The notes: generated by a model not told the origin, from the letters alone. Positions 17,957-26,994 are shown, counted from the stretch's first letter. The stretch is DNA of 56,246 nt from Cryobacterium sp. Y50 (GCF_002929805.1 NZ_PJJM01000094.1:1-56246), one strand, 5' to 3'. Numbers and translations: made by a program.

Positions 17957-18633
17957 CCCCCCGTTCCGCACTGATTAGCATCCTGCTGGTCGACGATCAG
18001 GCTTTGTTGCGGGTGGGTTTTCGCATGGTGCTGGAGGCGGAAGATGACTTCACCGTCGTCGGCGAAGCGAGCGACGGCGCGCAGGCGATCGCCCTCGCCG
18101 CCAGGCTGAATCCCGACGTGGTTTTGATGGACGTGCGCATGCCCGGCGTCGACGGCATCGAGGCGACCCGGCAGATCATGGCCGCCCAGCCGGAGACCCG
18201 CATCATCATCCTCACCACCTTCGACCTCGACGAGTACGCGTTCGGTGGTCTGCGCGCTGGTGCCAGCGGCTTCCTGCTGAAAAACGCCGAACCCGGGGAG
18301 CTGATCGCCGCGATACGCACGGTGGTCTCGGGTGAGGCATCCGTTTCACCGCGGGTGACCCGACGCCTGCTCGACCTGTTCGGCACCAAATTGCCGCAGC
18401 CCGAGACGGGAGTGGCCTCCAGTGCAACGGCGCTCGCGGCGCTCACCGACCGTGAAACCGAGGTTTTCCTGGCCATCGCCGAGGGGCTCTCCAACACCGA
18501 ACTGGCCGAACGCTTCTTTCTCTCCGAATCGACGGTGAAAACTCACGTCGGGCGAATCCTGCACAAGCTCGGGCTGCGCGACCGGGTGCAGGCGGTCATT
18601 CTGGCCTACGAAGTGGGACTCGTCGGCAGCTGA
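17953..18633 (+). CDS. NarL/LuxR-family response regulator
   Basis: This 226-residue regulator is paired with the upstream kinase. The receiver domain has the acidic pocket (LLVDDQ), the phospho-acceptor Asp in VVLMDVRMPG (residue 60), the Thr of IILTTF and the Lys of FLLKNAEPGE. A LuxR-type helix-turn-helix fills about residues 165-222 (LTDRETEVFLAIAEGLSN, STVKTHVGRILHKLGLRDR). It is coupled to the kinase by ATGA. It probably controls the adjacent ABC exporter; that is inference from order. Confidence 0.95.
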   Translation: MTPRSALISILLVDDQALLRVGFRMVLEAEDDFTVVGEASDGAQAIALAARLNPDVVLMDVRMPGVDGIEATRQIMAAQPETRIIILTTFDLDEYAFGGLRAGASGFLLKNAEPGELIAAIRTVVSGEASVSPRVTRRLLDLFGTKLPQPETGVASSATALAALTDRETEVFLAIAEGLSNTELAERFFLSESTVKTHVGRILHKLGLRDRVQAVILAYEVGLVGS

Positions 18634-18670
18634 CCCGGGGCAGCGCACACGAGGGGCATAGGCTCGAAGC

Positions 18671-19627
18671 ATGCGAACCTTCTACCCCGAGCTTGAACCC
18701 TACGAAACCGGCATGCTCGATGTCGGTGACAACCAGACCATCTACTGGGAGGCCTCGGGCAACCCCGACGGCAAGCCCGCGGTGTATCTGCACGGCGGCC
18801 CGGGTGGCGCGTCAGGCCCGGACCAGCGTCGGGTATTCGATCCCGCGAAGTACCGCATCATTCTGTTCGACCAGCGTGGCTGCGGCCTCAGCACGCCGCA
18901 CGCGAGCGAGCCCGACATTGACCTGAGCGTGAACACCACCTGGACTCTCGTCGCCGACCTGGAAAAACTGCGCGAGCACCTCGGTATCGACCGCTGGCTG
19001 GTCTGCGGCGGATCATGGGGCAGTACCCTCGCCCTCGCCTACGCCGAGACCCACCCCGCTCAAGTCACTGAACTCGTCGTCCGCGGCATCTTCACCCTGC
19101 GCCCGGTCGAACTCGACTGGTTCTACGAGGGCGGCGCCGCCGCGATCTACCCCGACCTGTGGGAGTCCTTTCTCGCTCCCGTTCCCGAAAACGAACGCGG
19201 TCACTTGATCGAGGCCTATGGCCGGCTGCTGCACGCCCCGGACCAGTTCGTGCGCGAACGCGCCGGCGTGGCCTGGGCCACCTGGGAATCTTCGACGATC
19301 ACCCTGCTGCAGGAGCCAAACAAGATCGCGCATTTCTCTGACCCAGCGTTCGCTGTAGCCTTTGCCCGCATCGAGAACCATTTCTTCGCCAATAAGGGCT
19401 GGTTCACGCCGAACCAGCTGATCGACAACGCCTCCAGGCTCGCCGAGATCCCCGGTGTCATCGTGCAGGGCCGGTACGACATATGCACGCCGGCCTTCAC
19501 CGCCTGGGACCTGCACAAGAACTGGCCGGAGGCTGAATTCAAGCTGATCCCCGACGCTGGCCATGCCTTCGACCAACCCGGCATCCTGGACGCCATCATC
19601 GAGGCCACCGACCGCTTCGCCAGCTAA
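18671..19627 (+). CDS. pip: Proline iminopeptidase
   Basis: This 318-residue alpha/beta hydrolase of family S33 removes N-terminal proline from peptides in the cytoplasm. It shows the oxyanion segment YLHGGPGGASG, DQRGCGLSTPH, the nucleophile elbow GGSWGS (Ser115), the acid in QGRYDICTP and the catalytic His in DAGHAFDQPG. The length and motif order fit bacterial Pip enzymes. It is monocistronic, 37 bp after the response regulator in the same direction. Confidence 0.93.
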   Translation: MRTFYPELEPYETGMLDVGDNQTIYWEASGNPDGKPAVYLHGGPGGASGPDQRRVFDPAKYRIILFDQRGCGLSTPHASEPDIDLSVNTTWTLVADLEKLREHLGIDRWLVCGGSWGSTLALAYAETHPAQVTELVVRGIFTLRPVELDWFYEGGAAAIYPDLWESFLAPVPENERGHLIEAYGRLLHAPDQFVRERAGVAWATWESSTITLLQEPNKIAHFSDPAFAVAFARIENHFFANKGWFTPNQLIDNASRLAEIPGVIVQGRYDICTPAFTAWDLHKNWPEAEFKLIPDAGHAFDQPGILDAIIEATDRFAS

Positions 19628-19851
19628 CGCTGAGCAATGGTCATGTCGGCCCCAGGCGACTACCTCCGCTGGCGCCGCCCCAGCCTGGATGCGGCCTGAG
19701 AAGTAGTCACCCGCGGCGGTCGCCGCCAGTTGCTCACATCACTGCTGCCATTCCTGGCTGCGGCTCAGGGGCTCCGCGACGGCTCCGCCTACCGCCCGGC
19801 TCCCGACCAGGCCTCGTCGTCGTGCAGACTCGTTCGGTGCACTCCACATGG
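19628..19851. other. Gene-free stretch at the left border of the EPS locus
   Basis: No convincing gene is seen. The stretch contains small GC-rich inverted repeats (for example GACTAC at about 19659 with GTAGTC near 19702). With the neighbouring glycosyltransferase remnant it is probably decayed DNA from the EPS cluster. Confidence 0.4.
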
Positions 19852-19882
19852 TTGTTGCCTTGTTGCCTTGTTGCCTTGTTCC
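19852..19882 (+). repeat. Short tandem repeat, (TTGTTGCC)x3.9
   Basis: Three exact copies of TTGTTGCC (19852-19875) are followed by a fourth lacking one G. The repeat lies at the upstream edge of the glycosyltransferase remnant and may be a product of slippage in DNA no longer under selection. Confidence 0.85.
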
Positions 19883-20117
19883 AGGGTCACAACGTTCGAA
19901 ATCACTGAACCGCTCATGCTGTCGAGTGTGTGTGATCGCCCTCTCGATCAGTGCGCTTTGTCTTTGGACGCTCCTGGGTGGGCGCCGAGCGCTCATTGTG
20001 AGCTACGCCTTGAAAAACGACAGCGCGTTCGAACGCAAGCTGGGCGTGAAAGCACGACTGCGCCGAGCCAGTACCGGTATCGCTGCCCGATTTGTCTGGC
20101 GGCAGACCTGCCAACCG
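19883..20117 (+). pseudogene. Remnant of a glycosyltransferase gene, paralogous to the gene at 37972
   Basis: Translated segments line up with residues of about 66-136 of the intact glycosyltransferase encoded at 37972-39057. TFEITEPLMLSSV matches TLEINEPLMLSSV in one frame. After a shift of one base near 19932, IVSYALKN and RFVWRQT match IVSYAMEN and RFVWRHT in the next frame. Start, sugar-nucleotide domain and C-terminus are missing. This is a truncated, frameshifted duplicate at the border of the EPS locus, beside the flippase. Confidence 0.85.
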
Positions 20118-20232
20118 TCGGCGGCCACCTCGCCACTGGCGCCTGGTTATTTGGCGGGGCCTAGAACGCTGGCGAATTTCGCCGGATCAGGCGCCGCAGT
20201 GAATGCACCGGCCAGGTCGAAGCGGATGCCGG

Positions 20233-21609
20233 TCAGCGCGTCTTGCGCCGCAGTATCCGCTTGCCGTAGCGGCTGATGGTGGCGATGTCTGAACGGCGCA
20301 GACCATAGAACTGCAGCATGCCGATTCCAAACACCCTCGACAGGAACAGCAGGTTGAGGTTGCTCGTGATGATGTTGCCGGCGAGCGTCGTGAGCGCCGC
20401 ACCCATGGCTCCCAGCAGCGGCGCGAGGATGATGAGCAGCACAATGTTGATGACGCACGAAATAGTTAACGCGATGCTGCGCAGCCCGGGGCGGCCGCGC
20501 GCGCTCAGCCCGGCGCCGGCAATGGAACCCGGTGTGAGAAGTACAACGGCTACGAGGAGTACCGCGGCTATCGGAATCGATTCGCGAAAGCCTTCCCCGA
20601 ACAGAAACGGCAGCCACCACAGCATGGACACTCCGAGTGCCAGTGCGGCCAGTGCCGATAGTGCCGTCGAGATTCGGGCAGACGAGCTCAGACGTTCATC
20701 CTCAGACTTGGCCGCTTCGTTGACGAACGAGACGTCACGAACCGCATGGTGAATGATCAACGGCAACTCGCTGATGCTCACCGCCACAACGTAGAGTCCG
20801 AGCTGGTAGGTGCCGGAGAGCGGCGTCAGCAGTACCTGATCGAGACGCGTCAGGAGCACGCCCGACAGCGAACCCACCCACATCCGGCTGCCATAGCTGA
20901 GGAGCCCGAGCATGCGTGCTTCGGGCGGAACTTCAAGCGCGCGCGGGTCGAGGCTTCGCATGCGCCCGATGTAGACGAACGCGCCGACCACGGGCATGGC
21001 AGCGACCGTGATCGTGGCCACGAGAGGGGTGAGCGTTCCCGTCAGCCAGAACGGGATGAGGACCGCGAGGCGCAGGACCGACGAGATGCTGCGTTCCATG
21101 GATACGAGCCGCCAGCTGCTCGTGGCCGAGGCGACACCGCGGAGTATTCCCACGAGAAGGTTGGGCACAATGGCCAGACTGGCGAACACGATCAGGAGCT
21201 GAACGCTCGGGTCACCACCACTCAACAAAGGTGGTGAAAAGACAATGGCGGCCATCGCGAATAATCCGGCGAAGCCCAGAATCAGCATGCCCCGACTCGC
21301 TGCATTTCGCGCCAACGCGGGCTTTTTCGCGATAATCCACGTGACAGCTTCGGGAATTCCAAACGTGGCTATAGTGACGACCAGTGCCAATGGTGCTGTT
21401 GCCGCTGCCACTGCGCCACGCCCGTCAACCCCCAGGGCCTGCGCCAGGATGGGGCCGGAGAAAAGTGCGACGAGCGGGGGAAACGCGTTGCCCAGCAATG
21501 CGACCGTCATATTGCGCGAAACTGTGCCCGTCCGATTAGGCAGTAGATCGGGCTTACGTTTCGTTGGAGCTGCGGGTGAGGCGTCCTCGGGCAAGGCGGT
21601 GGCTCCCAT
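20233..21609 (-). CDS. Polysaccharide flippase, Wzx/MATE-like
   Basis: This protein of about 458 residues has 12-14 membrane segments and belongs to the oligosaccharide flippase (MVF/Wzx) group. It is expected to move lipid-linked repeat units across the membrane. The opening hydrophobic block (NMTVALLGNAFPPLVALFSG) and inner repeats such as GILRGVASATSSWRL are typical. The frame is open to 21735, but ATG at 21609 removes a charged stretch unlike this family. It is divergent from the polymerase-like gene; the shared 196-bp gap holds a C/G-run dyad. wzx would fit, but sequence identity in this family is low. Confidence 0.85.
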   Translation of the reverse strand: MGATALPEDASPAAPTKRKPDLLPNRTGTVSRNMTVALLGNAFPPLVALFSGPILAQALGVDGRGAVAAATAPLALVVTIATFGIPEAVTWIIAKKPALARNAASRGMLILGFAGLFAMAAIVFSPPLLSGGDPSVQLLIVFASLAIVPNLLVGILRGVASATSSWRLVSMERSISSVLRLAVLIPFWLTGTLTPLVATITVAAMPVVGAFVYIGRMRSLDPRALEVPPEARMLGLLSYGSRMWVGSLSGVLLTRLDQVLLTPLSGTYQLGLYVVAVSISELPLIIHHAVRDVSFVNEAAKSEDERLSSSARISTALSALAALALGVSMLWWLPFLFGEGFRESIPIAAVLLVAVVLLTPGSIAGAGLSARGRPGLRSIALTISCVINIVLLIILAPLLGAMGAALTTLAGNIITSNLNLLFLSRVFGIGMLQFYGLRRSDIATISRYGKRILRRKTR

Positions 21610-21641
21610 TGGCTCAGGGCGTGGATCAAGCTGAAAACGCC

Positions 21642-21647
21642 ACTGTA
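21642..21647 (-). promoter_or_regulatory. Candidate -10 box of the flippase gene
   Basis: Read on the minus strand this hexamer is TACAGT, about 35 bp before the preferred start and about 25 bp downstream of the dyad at 21672-21688. No clear -35 is visible. Confidence 0.35.
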
Positions 21648-21671
21648 CACGCAGCCTGCCAGCAGGGTGCG

Positions 21672-21688
21672 ACCCCCGATCGGGGGGG
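21672..21688. promoter_or_regulatory. C/G-run dyad, site A
   Basis: ACCCCCGATCGGGGGGG contains the perfect 14-bp palindrome CCCCCGATCGGGGG (21673-21686). It lies between the divergent flippase and polymerase genes. It matches the form found before other EPS-locus genes at 28207, 29070, 33528 and 41619. Confidence 0.55.
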
Positions 21689-21805
21689 AATCGCAGGAGG
21701 AATTCACTCGGCCCCGGCCTTGATCCCCTGCCCACATGGACCTACTGTTATGCCGATGCGGTCGCGCGGCAGGAACAATACCCGAATTGTTTCGGGCGCG
21801 GCCCG

Positions 21806-23215
21806 GTGCGGGGCCGAACGACCTACATGCGTGAGACGACAAAACAGGCCGTGACAAAGCAGCGCTCGAGCGCACGCCAGACGCGCGAGCGGCCCGTACC
21901 GCTCGCCGTGAATCCCGGCCATGATCGGGTTCCCTCGACCGAGGTAGCGGTTCCGCGCTCGACCAAGATCATTGCCGTGCTGGTGCTGGTGCTGATCGGT
22001 CTGCGACTCGACCTGCCGCTCGGCATTACCGTCGGCTACCTGGCGGCCGCCGCGCTGATTCCGCTCTGGCTGCCGACGCTCGGCCGCTATCCGGGCGCGC
22101 TCACCCTCGTGCTGGTCGGCTTCGTCGCCGTCGGTTCCGGCATCTGGCTGTCCGTACTCGCTGCGCCCACCCACGTCATCGTGACGAGTGAACTGGCCGG
22201 CAACTCCATCGGACTGGCTGGCCTGTTGTGCTCCTTCGGCTTTGTGCTTTGGACCCGCAGCGTCCTGCCCGACTCGTGGGTGGCCCTGTGGTTTGGGCTC
22301 GGTCTGCTCGGGAGCGTAACCACCGACAACGCCCGGTTCTTCGACAATCCCTGGCGCTTCGGATTCTCCTTTGCACTGACGGTGGTCATCCTCGCCATCG
22401 CTCATATTCTTGATCGTCGCTGGTTCGACCTGTTCGCGGTGCTCGGGCTGACAGTCTTGTCAATGATCACCGATGCGCGCTCGTCCTTCGCGATCTTGCT
22501 TCTGACCCTCATTCTCGTGGCTTGGCAGATGCGCCCGACCAGCCGCCTCCGCTCCCTGCGCGTGAGGTCGGGCGCCGGGGTCGTCGTCGCCATCGGGGTG
22601 CTCGCCATCGTCGTATACAACCTGGGGCAGGCGGCCATCGTCGCGGGGCTGTTGGGCGAGGCGACGCGGGCTCGCACCATCGACCAGCTTAACACTGCCG
22701 GGTCGCTCATTCTGGGCGGGCGACCGGAACTGGCCGCGACGGCGTCCCTGATGGCACACCAGTCATACGGGTTCGGGGCCGGCACGCTGCTGAATCCGAC
22801 CGATCTGCTCGCGGCGAAGACGGGAATGGCATCGATCAGCTACGACCCCGACAACGGGTACGTCGAAAACTACATGTTCGGCGGCAATATCGAACTGCAC
22901 TCGGTGCTCGGCGACCTCTGGGCACGGTTCGGCATTCCCGGTTTCCTGCTGGCCGTCGTTATTCTTTTTCTGGTTCTGCGCGGGGTTGGAGCTGCGGTTG
23001 CCGCGAACCGCGCCAGTGGAATTCTGCTGTTTTTGGTTGTGAACACCGTGTGGGTGTTCTTCTTCGGCCCGCTGTACACCGCGGCGCGACTGCTCATCCT
23101 GGTGCTCGCACTGACTCTGATTCGCAAGGGTCCGGTTCTGCCTAGACCCGCCCATCGCCGGGTGGCAGCACTGTTCCCCTTCGGCAAGTCTCCCAAGACC
23201 GCGACCCGTGACTGA
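21806..23215 (+). CDS. O-antigen ligase/polymerase-like membrane protein (Wzy-type)
   Basis: This 469-residue protein has about eleven hydrophobic segments after a basic, cytosolic N-terminus of roughly 50 residues. The large outer loop near residues 300-370 contains ELHSVLGDLWARFGIPG, resembling the conserved loop of Wzy polymerases and O-antigen ligases. It is expected to join undecaprenyl-linked repeat units outside the membrane. The start may be GTG 21806 or ATG 21827. It overlaps the next gene by 8 nt. Assignment rests on topology and context. Confidence 0.75.
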   Translation: MRGRTTYMRETTKQAVTKQRSSARQTRERPVPLAVNPGHDRVPSTEVAVPRSTKIIAVLVLVLIGLRLDLPLGITVGYLAAAALIPLWLPTLGRYPGALTLVLVGFVAVGSGIWLSVLAAPTHVIVTSELAGNSIGLAGLLCSFGFVLWTRSVLPDSWVALWFGLGLLGSVTTDNARFFDNPWRFGFSFALTVVILAIAHILDRRWFDLFAVLGLTVLSMITDARSSFAILLLTLILVAWQMRPTSRLRSLRVRSGAGVVVAIGVLAIVVYNLGQAAIVAGLLGEATRARTIDQLNTAGSLILGGRPELAATASLMAHQSYGFGAGTLLNPTDLLAAKTGMASISYDPDNGYVENYMFGGNIELHSVLGDLWARFGIPGFLLAVVILFLVLRGVGAAVAANRASGILLFLVVNTVWVFFFGPLYTAARLLILVLALTLIRKGPVLPRPAHRRVAALFPFGKSPKTATRD

Positions 23216-24272
23216 CACCGCGTCGTTCGTCATTCGCGGCACGCCACGCGAGGCCTGGATCGACGTGGCAAAGGGCATCGCGATCACCCTCGTTGTGCTC
23301 TATCACTCGGTTATGTATCTCGACCGGGTAGGCCTGGCCGGTACCATGGCGCCGCTCAACCCTCTGCTCGACACCTTCCGTTTGCCGCTATTCTTTTTCA
23401 TGTCTGGAATCCTTGCGGCCAAGGCCATCCGGTTGCCGTACTGGCAGCTGTTTCGTCAGCGGATGTCCCTGCTGCTGTATCTCTATACCGCCTGGGTTGC
23501 CGTCCAAACCCTGTTCCTGCTGGCCCTGCCGCCGATCGGCCCAGACGGGCCCGTCGCCAGGTGGTCCGACCTGGTTACCCTGTTCATCCGGCCGAATATA
23601 AATCTCTGGTTCATCTACGCCCTGCCCATTTTTCTCACCGTGGCCTGGCTGACTCGGCGCTGGCATCCGCTCATTGCCGTGTCTGTAACGGGGGCGCTCG
23701 CCGTGCTGTTCGGCGCGCAGATTCTGCACACCGCCACACCGTGGGACAAGATGGGGCGCTACCTGGTCTTCTTTTTGGCGGCGATCTGGCTGGGCCCGCG
23801 TGTGCGACACCTGATTCCGCGGGTGCGGTGGTGGCACATGGCCGGGCTGTGTGGCGTGTACGCCGGCGTTGTGCTCATCATGGTGAAGCTGTCGTTGACA
23901 AAGGTACCGTTCGTGCTCCTCGCCGTGAGCGTCCTGGCAGTTCTGGTGGGCATCAGCGCAGCTGTCGTGCTGTCGCGCGCTCCGGTATTTGATTTCATGC
24001 GCGTGCTGGGTAGTCGCACGTTGCCCATCTATCTGGTGCATACCTTTCCCATGGCGGCGCTCGCTGCGATCGTCATGGCCAGCGGCGCGACGTTACCGAC
24101 GAATGCAGCAACGGCGGTTCCGCTGCTGCTGTGCGGCGCGGCAATCGGGCTGGCTCTGGCCACCTATCGACGATTAGCGGCCGTGCCGGGGGTGTTTACC
24201 GTGCCCGTTGCCTCTTGGGCAGCACCGCCGCGCAAAGCCGTGCGGGAGGAGCATTCTGAACCATTCGCGTGA
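23208..24272 (+). CDS. Acyltransferase family 3 membrane protein
   Basis: This 354-residue membrane protein has about ten helices. The family signature is at the N-terminus (WIDVAKGIAITLVVLYHSV, with the key His in YHSV), followed by LFFFMSGILAAKA. Such proteins transfer acetyl or other acyl groups to sugars, so it probably decorates the EPS repeat unit. GTG at 23208 lies within the end of the polymerase gene, so translation is coupled. A bidirectional terminator follows at 24313. Confidence 0.9.
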   Translation: MTDTASFVIRGTPREAWIDVAKGIAITLVVLYHSVMYLDRVGLAGTMAPLNPLLDTFRLPLFFFMSGILAAKAIRLPYWQLFRQRMSLLLYLYTAWVAVQTLFLLALPPIGPDGPVARWSDLVTLFIRPNINLWFIYALPIFLTVAWLTRRWHPLIAVSVTGALAVLFGAQILHTATPWDKMGRYLVFFLAAIWLGPRVRHLIPRVRWWHMAGLCGVYAGVVLIMVKLSLTKVPFVLLAVSVLAVLVGISAAVVLSRAPVFDFMRVLGSRTLPIYLVHTFPMAALAAIVMASGATLPTNAATAVPLLLCGAAIGLALATYRRLAAVPGVFTVPVASWAAPPRKAVREEHSEPFA

Positions 24273-24312
24273 TTGCGCCCGAAGTACGCGTCAGTTAGGG
24301 GAATAACACGAA

Positions 24313-24346
24313 AAGAACGGGTTTCTTGGCCGAGAAACCCGTTCTT
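24313..24346. terminator. Bidirectional terminator between convergent genes
   Basis: A perfect 14-bp stem (24313-24326 with 24333-24346) has a 6-nt loop. On the minus strand it is followed by TTTTCGTG, and it lies 41 bp past the acyltransferase stop on the plus strand. It serves the acyltransferase and the cytidylyltransferase, which converge here. Confidence 0.85.
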
Positions 24347-24371
24347 GAGTGGCTTGGCTGCGCGCCAACAG

Positions 24372-24962
24372 TTAGGGAGTGCTCGTGCGTGGTTGCCTGA
24401 GACCGGCCGCATCTGGGCGCGTGAGAGCGTCGAGCGCTCGACGCAAAATCGTGCTGGAGGTATTGACCGTGTAAGGGAAGTACACGACCTCAACGCCGAC
24501 GGCAGCGAACTCGTTTTCGAGGTGTACCCCGCGGGGGGTGCCTCTCCAGTCGTCGCCCTTGAAGAACAGGTCAAAGCGGAGGTCGCGCCACGTGTCGAGT
24601 TTGTCCTCGACGACTTCGGCGACGGCCTCGTCCACGAAGGAAATGTGACGAACAATTTCGAGACGTTCGACCAGTGGCACGACGGGGGTGATGCCCTTGG
24701 TGAGTTGGAGCATCTCGTCGGACACAACGCCGGCGATCAGGAAGTCACACTGGCTTTTGGCGTGCTTGAGAATATTGAGGTGTCCAACGTGAAAGAGGTC
24801 AAACCCGCCAGCAGCGTAGCCGATGCGCAGCCCGTTTTTCCGGGCAGCAAGGCACCCGGGGGACTCGTCGCCAGCAGGCTTCAGCAGGTTCGCGCGGTTC
24901 GGTTTCGTTTCTGGAGGGATCGCTGAGGTCGGGTGCCGGGTGGTCGGGTGCTTGTAGGTCAC
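24372..24962 (-). CDS. Cytidylyltransferase of the TagD type
   Basis: This 196-residue nucleotidyltransferase has the HxGH signature GGFDLFHVGHLNILKHAK and the second motif near NTSSTILR, as in glycerol-3-phosphate cytidylyltransferase. Known family members make CDP-glycerol or similar CDP-alcohols. The first 40 residues look like an added, poorly conserved extension, so the GTG start at 24962 may be too early. A CDP-alcohol phosphatidyltransferase at 41695 in the same locus is a natural partner, suggesting an alcohol-phosphate on the polymer or a special lipid. The substrate is not readable from sequence. Confidence 0.85.
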   Translation of the reverse strand: MTYKHPTTRHPTSAIPPETKPNRANLLKPAGDESPGCLAARKNGLRIGYAAGGFDLFHVGHLNILKHAKSQCDFLIAGVVSDEMLQLTKGITPVVPLVERLEIVRHISFVDEAVAEVVEDKLDTWRDLRFDLFFKGDDWRGTPRGVHLENEFAAVGVEVVYFPYTVNTSSTILRRALDALTRPDAAGLRQPRTSTP

Positions 24963-25091
24963 AGATTGCTCAGATTTCTCTCAGGCTGCAGCGTGAGCTG
25001 CAACAGGATTCGGGTAAGAGAGGTAGTGAGGAATCCTAACCTTTATCCTTCAGCCTGACTAGGGGTGAACACTGACCATCGTCGTTCCGCC

Positions 25092-25138
25092 CGTGCACGC
25101 TCCGGCCGACCGACGAGGGTCGGGCACGCAGTTTTTTT
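25092..25138 (+). terminator. Terminator-like hairpin in the leader of the 586-residue secreted protein gene
   Basis: Nested stems CGTGC/GCACG (25092-25096, 25124-25128) and CCGACC/GGTCGG (25106-25111, 25118-25123) are followed by seven Ts (25132-25138). No plus-strand gene ends nearby: the last, at 24272, already has its own terminator. It is therefore a candidate attenuator, or the end of a short RNA started near 25050. A TATGAT at 25171-25176 could be a second promoter downstream. Confidence 0.6.
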
Positions 25139-25233
25139 CGTGGTGAGAGCTCGAAATTCGTGAAGTCGAGTATGATTCCTGCACCACGGGGCCGCCCGAA
25201 GGTCGCCGTCCGATTTGAAGTTGAGGTTTCCTT

Positions 25234-26994
25234 ATGGCGCGGAGCGTTCGGTCTCCGATGGTGGCAATGATTGCTGCGGCAGTTTTGGTGGCGTCGATTT
25301 TTTTTGGTACCGGCGGCGCGCAAGCGGACACGGCACCGCCGAGTTCTTCCACCCCCAAAACTGTCGCAGCCGATGCGCTGCCGACCGCCCAAATCAACGG
25401 AGTGGTGTGGACCCAGGCGATCGTCGGAAACACCGTCTACGTCGGTGGCCAGTTCACTCGCGCACGCCCCGCTGGAGCCTCGGCCGGAACGAGCGAGGTG
25501 ACGCGCAACAATCTCATGGCGTACAATCTGTCGACTGGTGTCATGACGTCATTCAACCCCAACCTCAATGGTGCAGTGCGGGCGATTACCGCCTCGCCAG
25601 ACGGATCACGCATCTATGTCGGCGGAGCTTTCACCACAGTCGGGTCCGTGACGCGAACTCGGCTGGCGTCCTTCAGTACGGCCACCGGGGCGCTCGATTC
25701 CACCTGGAAGCCCACGGCAAACAACACCGTTCGGGCGCTCAGCGCGTTTGGGAGCACCGTCTTCGCGGGGGGAAGCTTCACCTCGGCTAACTCTCAAGGA
25801 CGACAGCGGATCGCGTCGTTCACCGGTTCCGCCGGATCGCTCGGTACCTGGAAGGGCATGGTGCCCGACGGAGCAGTGAACGCACTAACAGTTTCGCCGA
25901 CCGGTGACCGGGTCGTCATCGGCGGTTCGTTCACCTCGTACAACGGCGCGACGACTCCTGGCTATGGAATGGCGGCAACGGATTCCAGCTCTGGCGCCGG
26001 AATGACCTGGAACATTGGCAAGCTCATCAAGAATGCGGGCCCTAACGGTTCTATTCTGTCGCTCACCTCGGATTCCGGCGGCGTCTACGGCACTGGCTAC
26101 GACTATGGCCCCGGGGCAATGTTCGAGGGAACGTTCCGGGCCAGCTGGAGCAGCGGCAACACCGTCTGGATCGAGGACTGCCATGGTGACACCTACTCGG
26201 CAGTTCCGGTCGGCGACGTCGTGTATACGACCGCGCACGCCCACTTTTGTGGAAACATCGGTGGTTTCTCGGAAACCAGTCCGCGAACCTTTCATCGGAC
26301 TCTGGCCTTTACGAAGAATGCAACAGGCACCATCACTCGGAACCGCACGGGTGGTAGCTACTTCAACTTTGAAGGGAGCCCCCGGCCGTCGCTGCTGACC
26401 TTCTACCCCGACATCAATGCCGGTAACTTTACCGGTCAAAATCAGGGACCGTGGAATGTAGCCGCCAACTCCCATTACGTGCTCTACGGCGGCGAGTTCA
26501 CGCTCGTCAACAACAAAAGGCAGCAGGGACTAGTGCGCTTCGCGGTGTCGTCTATCGCGCCAAACAAAGAAGGGCCGCGCGTGACCGGTGCCAGTTTCAA
26601 GCCAACGCTCACCACACCAAGCGCCGGAACGGTCAGTGTCACGTGGAAGTCGAACCACGACCGCGACAACGAATTGCTCACTTATCAGATCTTGCGAAAC
26701 GGCGCTGTCGTGCGCACGCAAACCGGGCTCTCCGTAGATTGGAGCCGCCCCACGATCAGCTGGACAGACGCCGGCCGTACGTCCGAAACGACGTACTCCT
26801 ACCAAATTCGGGTGAGTGACCCGTTCGGCAATGCCGTCACCGGTGATGCCGTCAGCGTGAGAGCTGCCAGCGCCGCTACCCTCACGCAGACACCGGATCC
26901 GACTGCACCCACCGAGCCGAAAACCGCACCCGACGTGAATTTGTTGCCGGCACCTGAGGTGGTTCCCGACCCGAAGGTGGTGCCTGAGCCGTAG
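25234..26994 (+). CDS. Secreted repeat (propeller-like) and FN3 protein, short paralogue
   Basis: This 586-residue exported protein has a signal peptide (cleavage near AQA before DTAPPSS). Residues about 50-437 are built from repeats of the type GNTVYVGGQFT/GSRIYVGGAFT with L-x-x-F/Y-N-x-x-T-G-x turns, which suggests a beta-propeller. C316, H335, H337 and C339 lie in EDCHGDTYS and HAHFCGN motifs kept in its two paralogues. Residues about 443-546 look FN3-like, followed by a Pro/Glu-rich tail ending at a plain stop. There is no LPXTG. It differs from the paralogues at 29172 and 33632 by lacking LamG, PKD and C-terminal modules. The function is not known; polysaccharide binding or shaping is inferred from context. 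Confidence 0.8.
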   Translation: MARSVRSPMVAMIAAAVLVASIFFGTGGAQADTAPPSSSTPKTVAADALPTAQINGVVWTQAIVGNTVYVGGQFTRARPAGASAGTSEVTRNNLMAYNLSTGVMTSFNPNLNGAVRAITASPDGSRIYVGGAFTTVGSVTRTRLASFSTATGALDSTWKPTANNTVRALSAFGSTVFAGGSFTSANSQGRQRIASFTGSAGSLGTWKGMVPDGAVNALTVSPTGDRVVIGGSFTSYNGATTPGYGMAATDSSSGAGMTWNIGKLIKNAGPNGSILSLTSDSGGVYGTGYDYGPGAMFEGTFRASWSSGNTVWIEDCHGDTYSAVPVGDVVYTTAHAHFCGNIGGFSETSPRTFHRTLAFTKNATGTITRNRTGGSYFNFEGSPRPSLLTFYPDINAGNFTGQNQGPWNVAANSHYVLYGGEFTLVNNKRQQGLVRFAVSSIAPNKEGPRVTGASFKPTLTTPSAGTVSVTWKSNHDRDNELLTYQILRNGAVVRTQTGLSVDWSRPTISWTDAGRTSETTYSYQIRVSDPFGNAVTGDAVSVRAASAATLTQTPDPTAPTEPKTAPDVNLLPAPEVVPDPKVVPEP

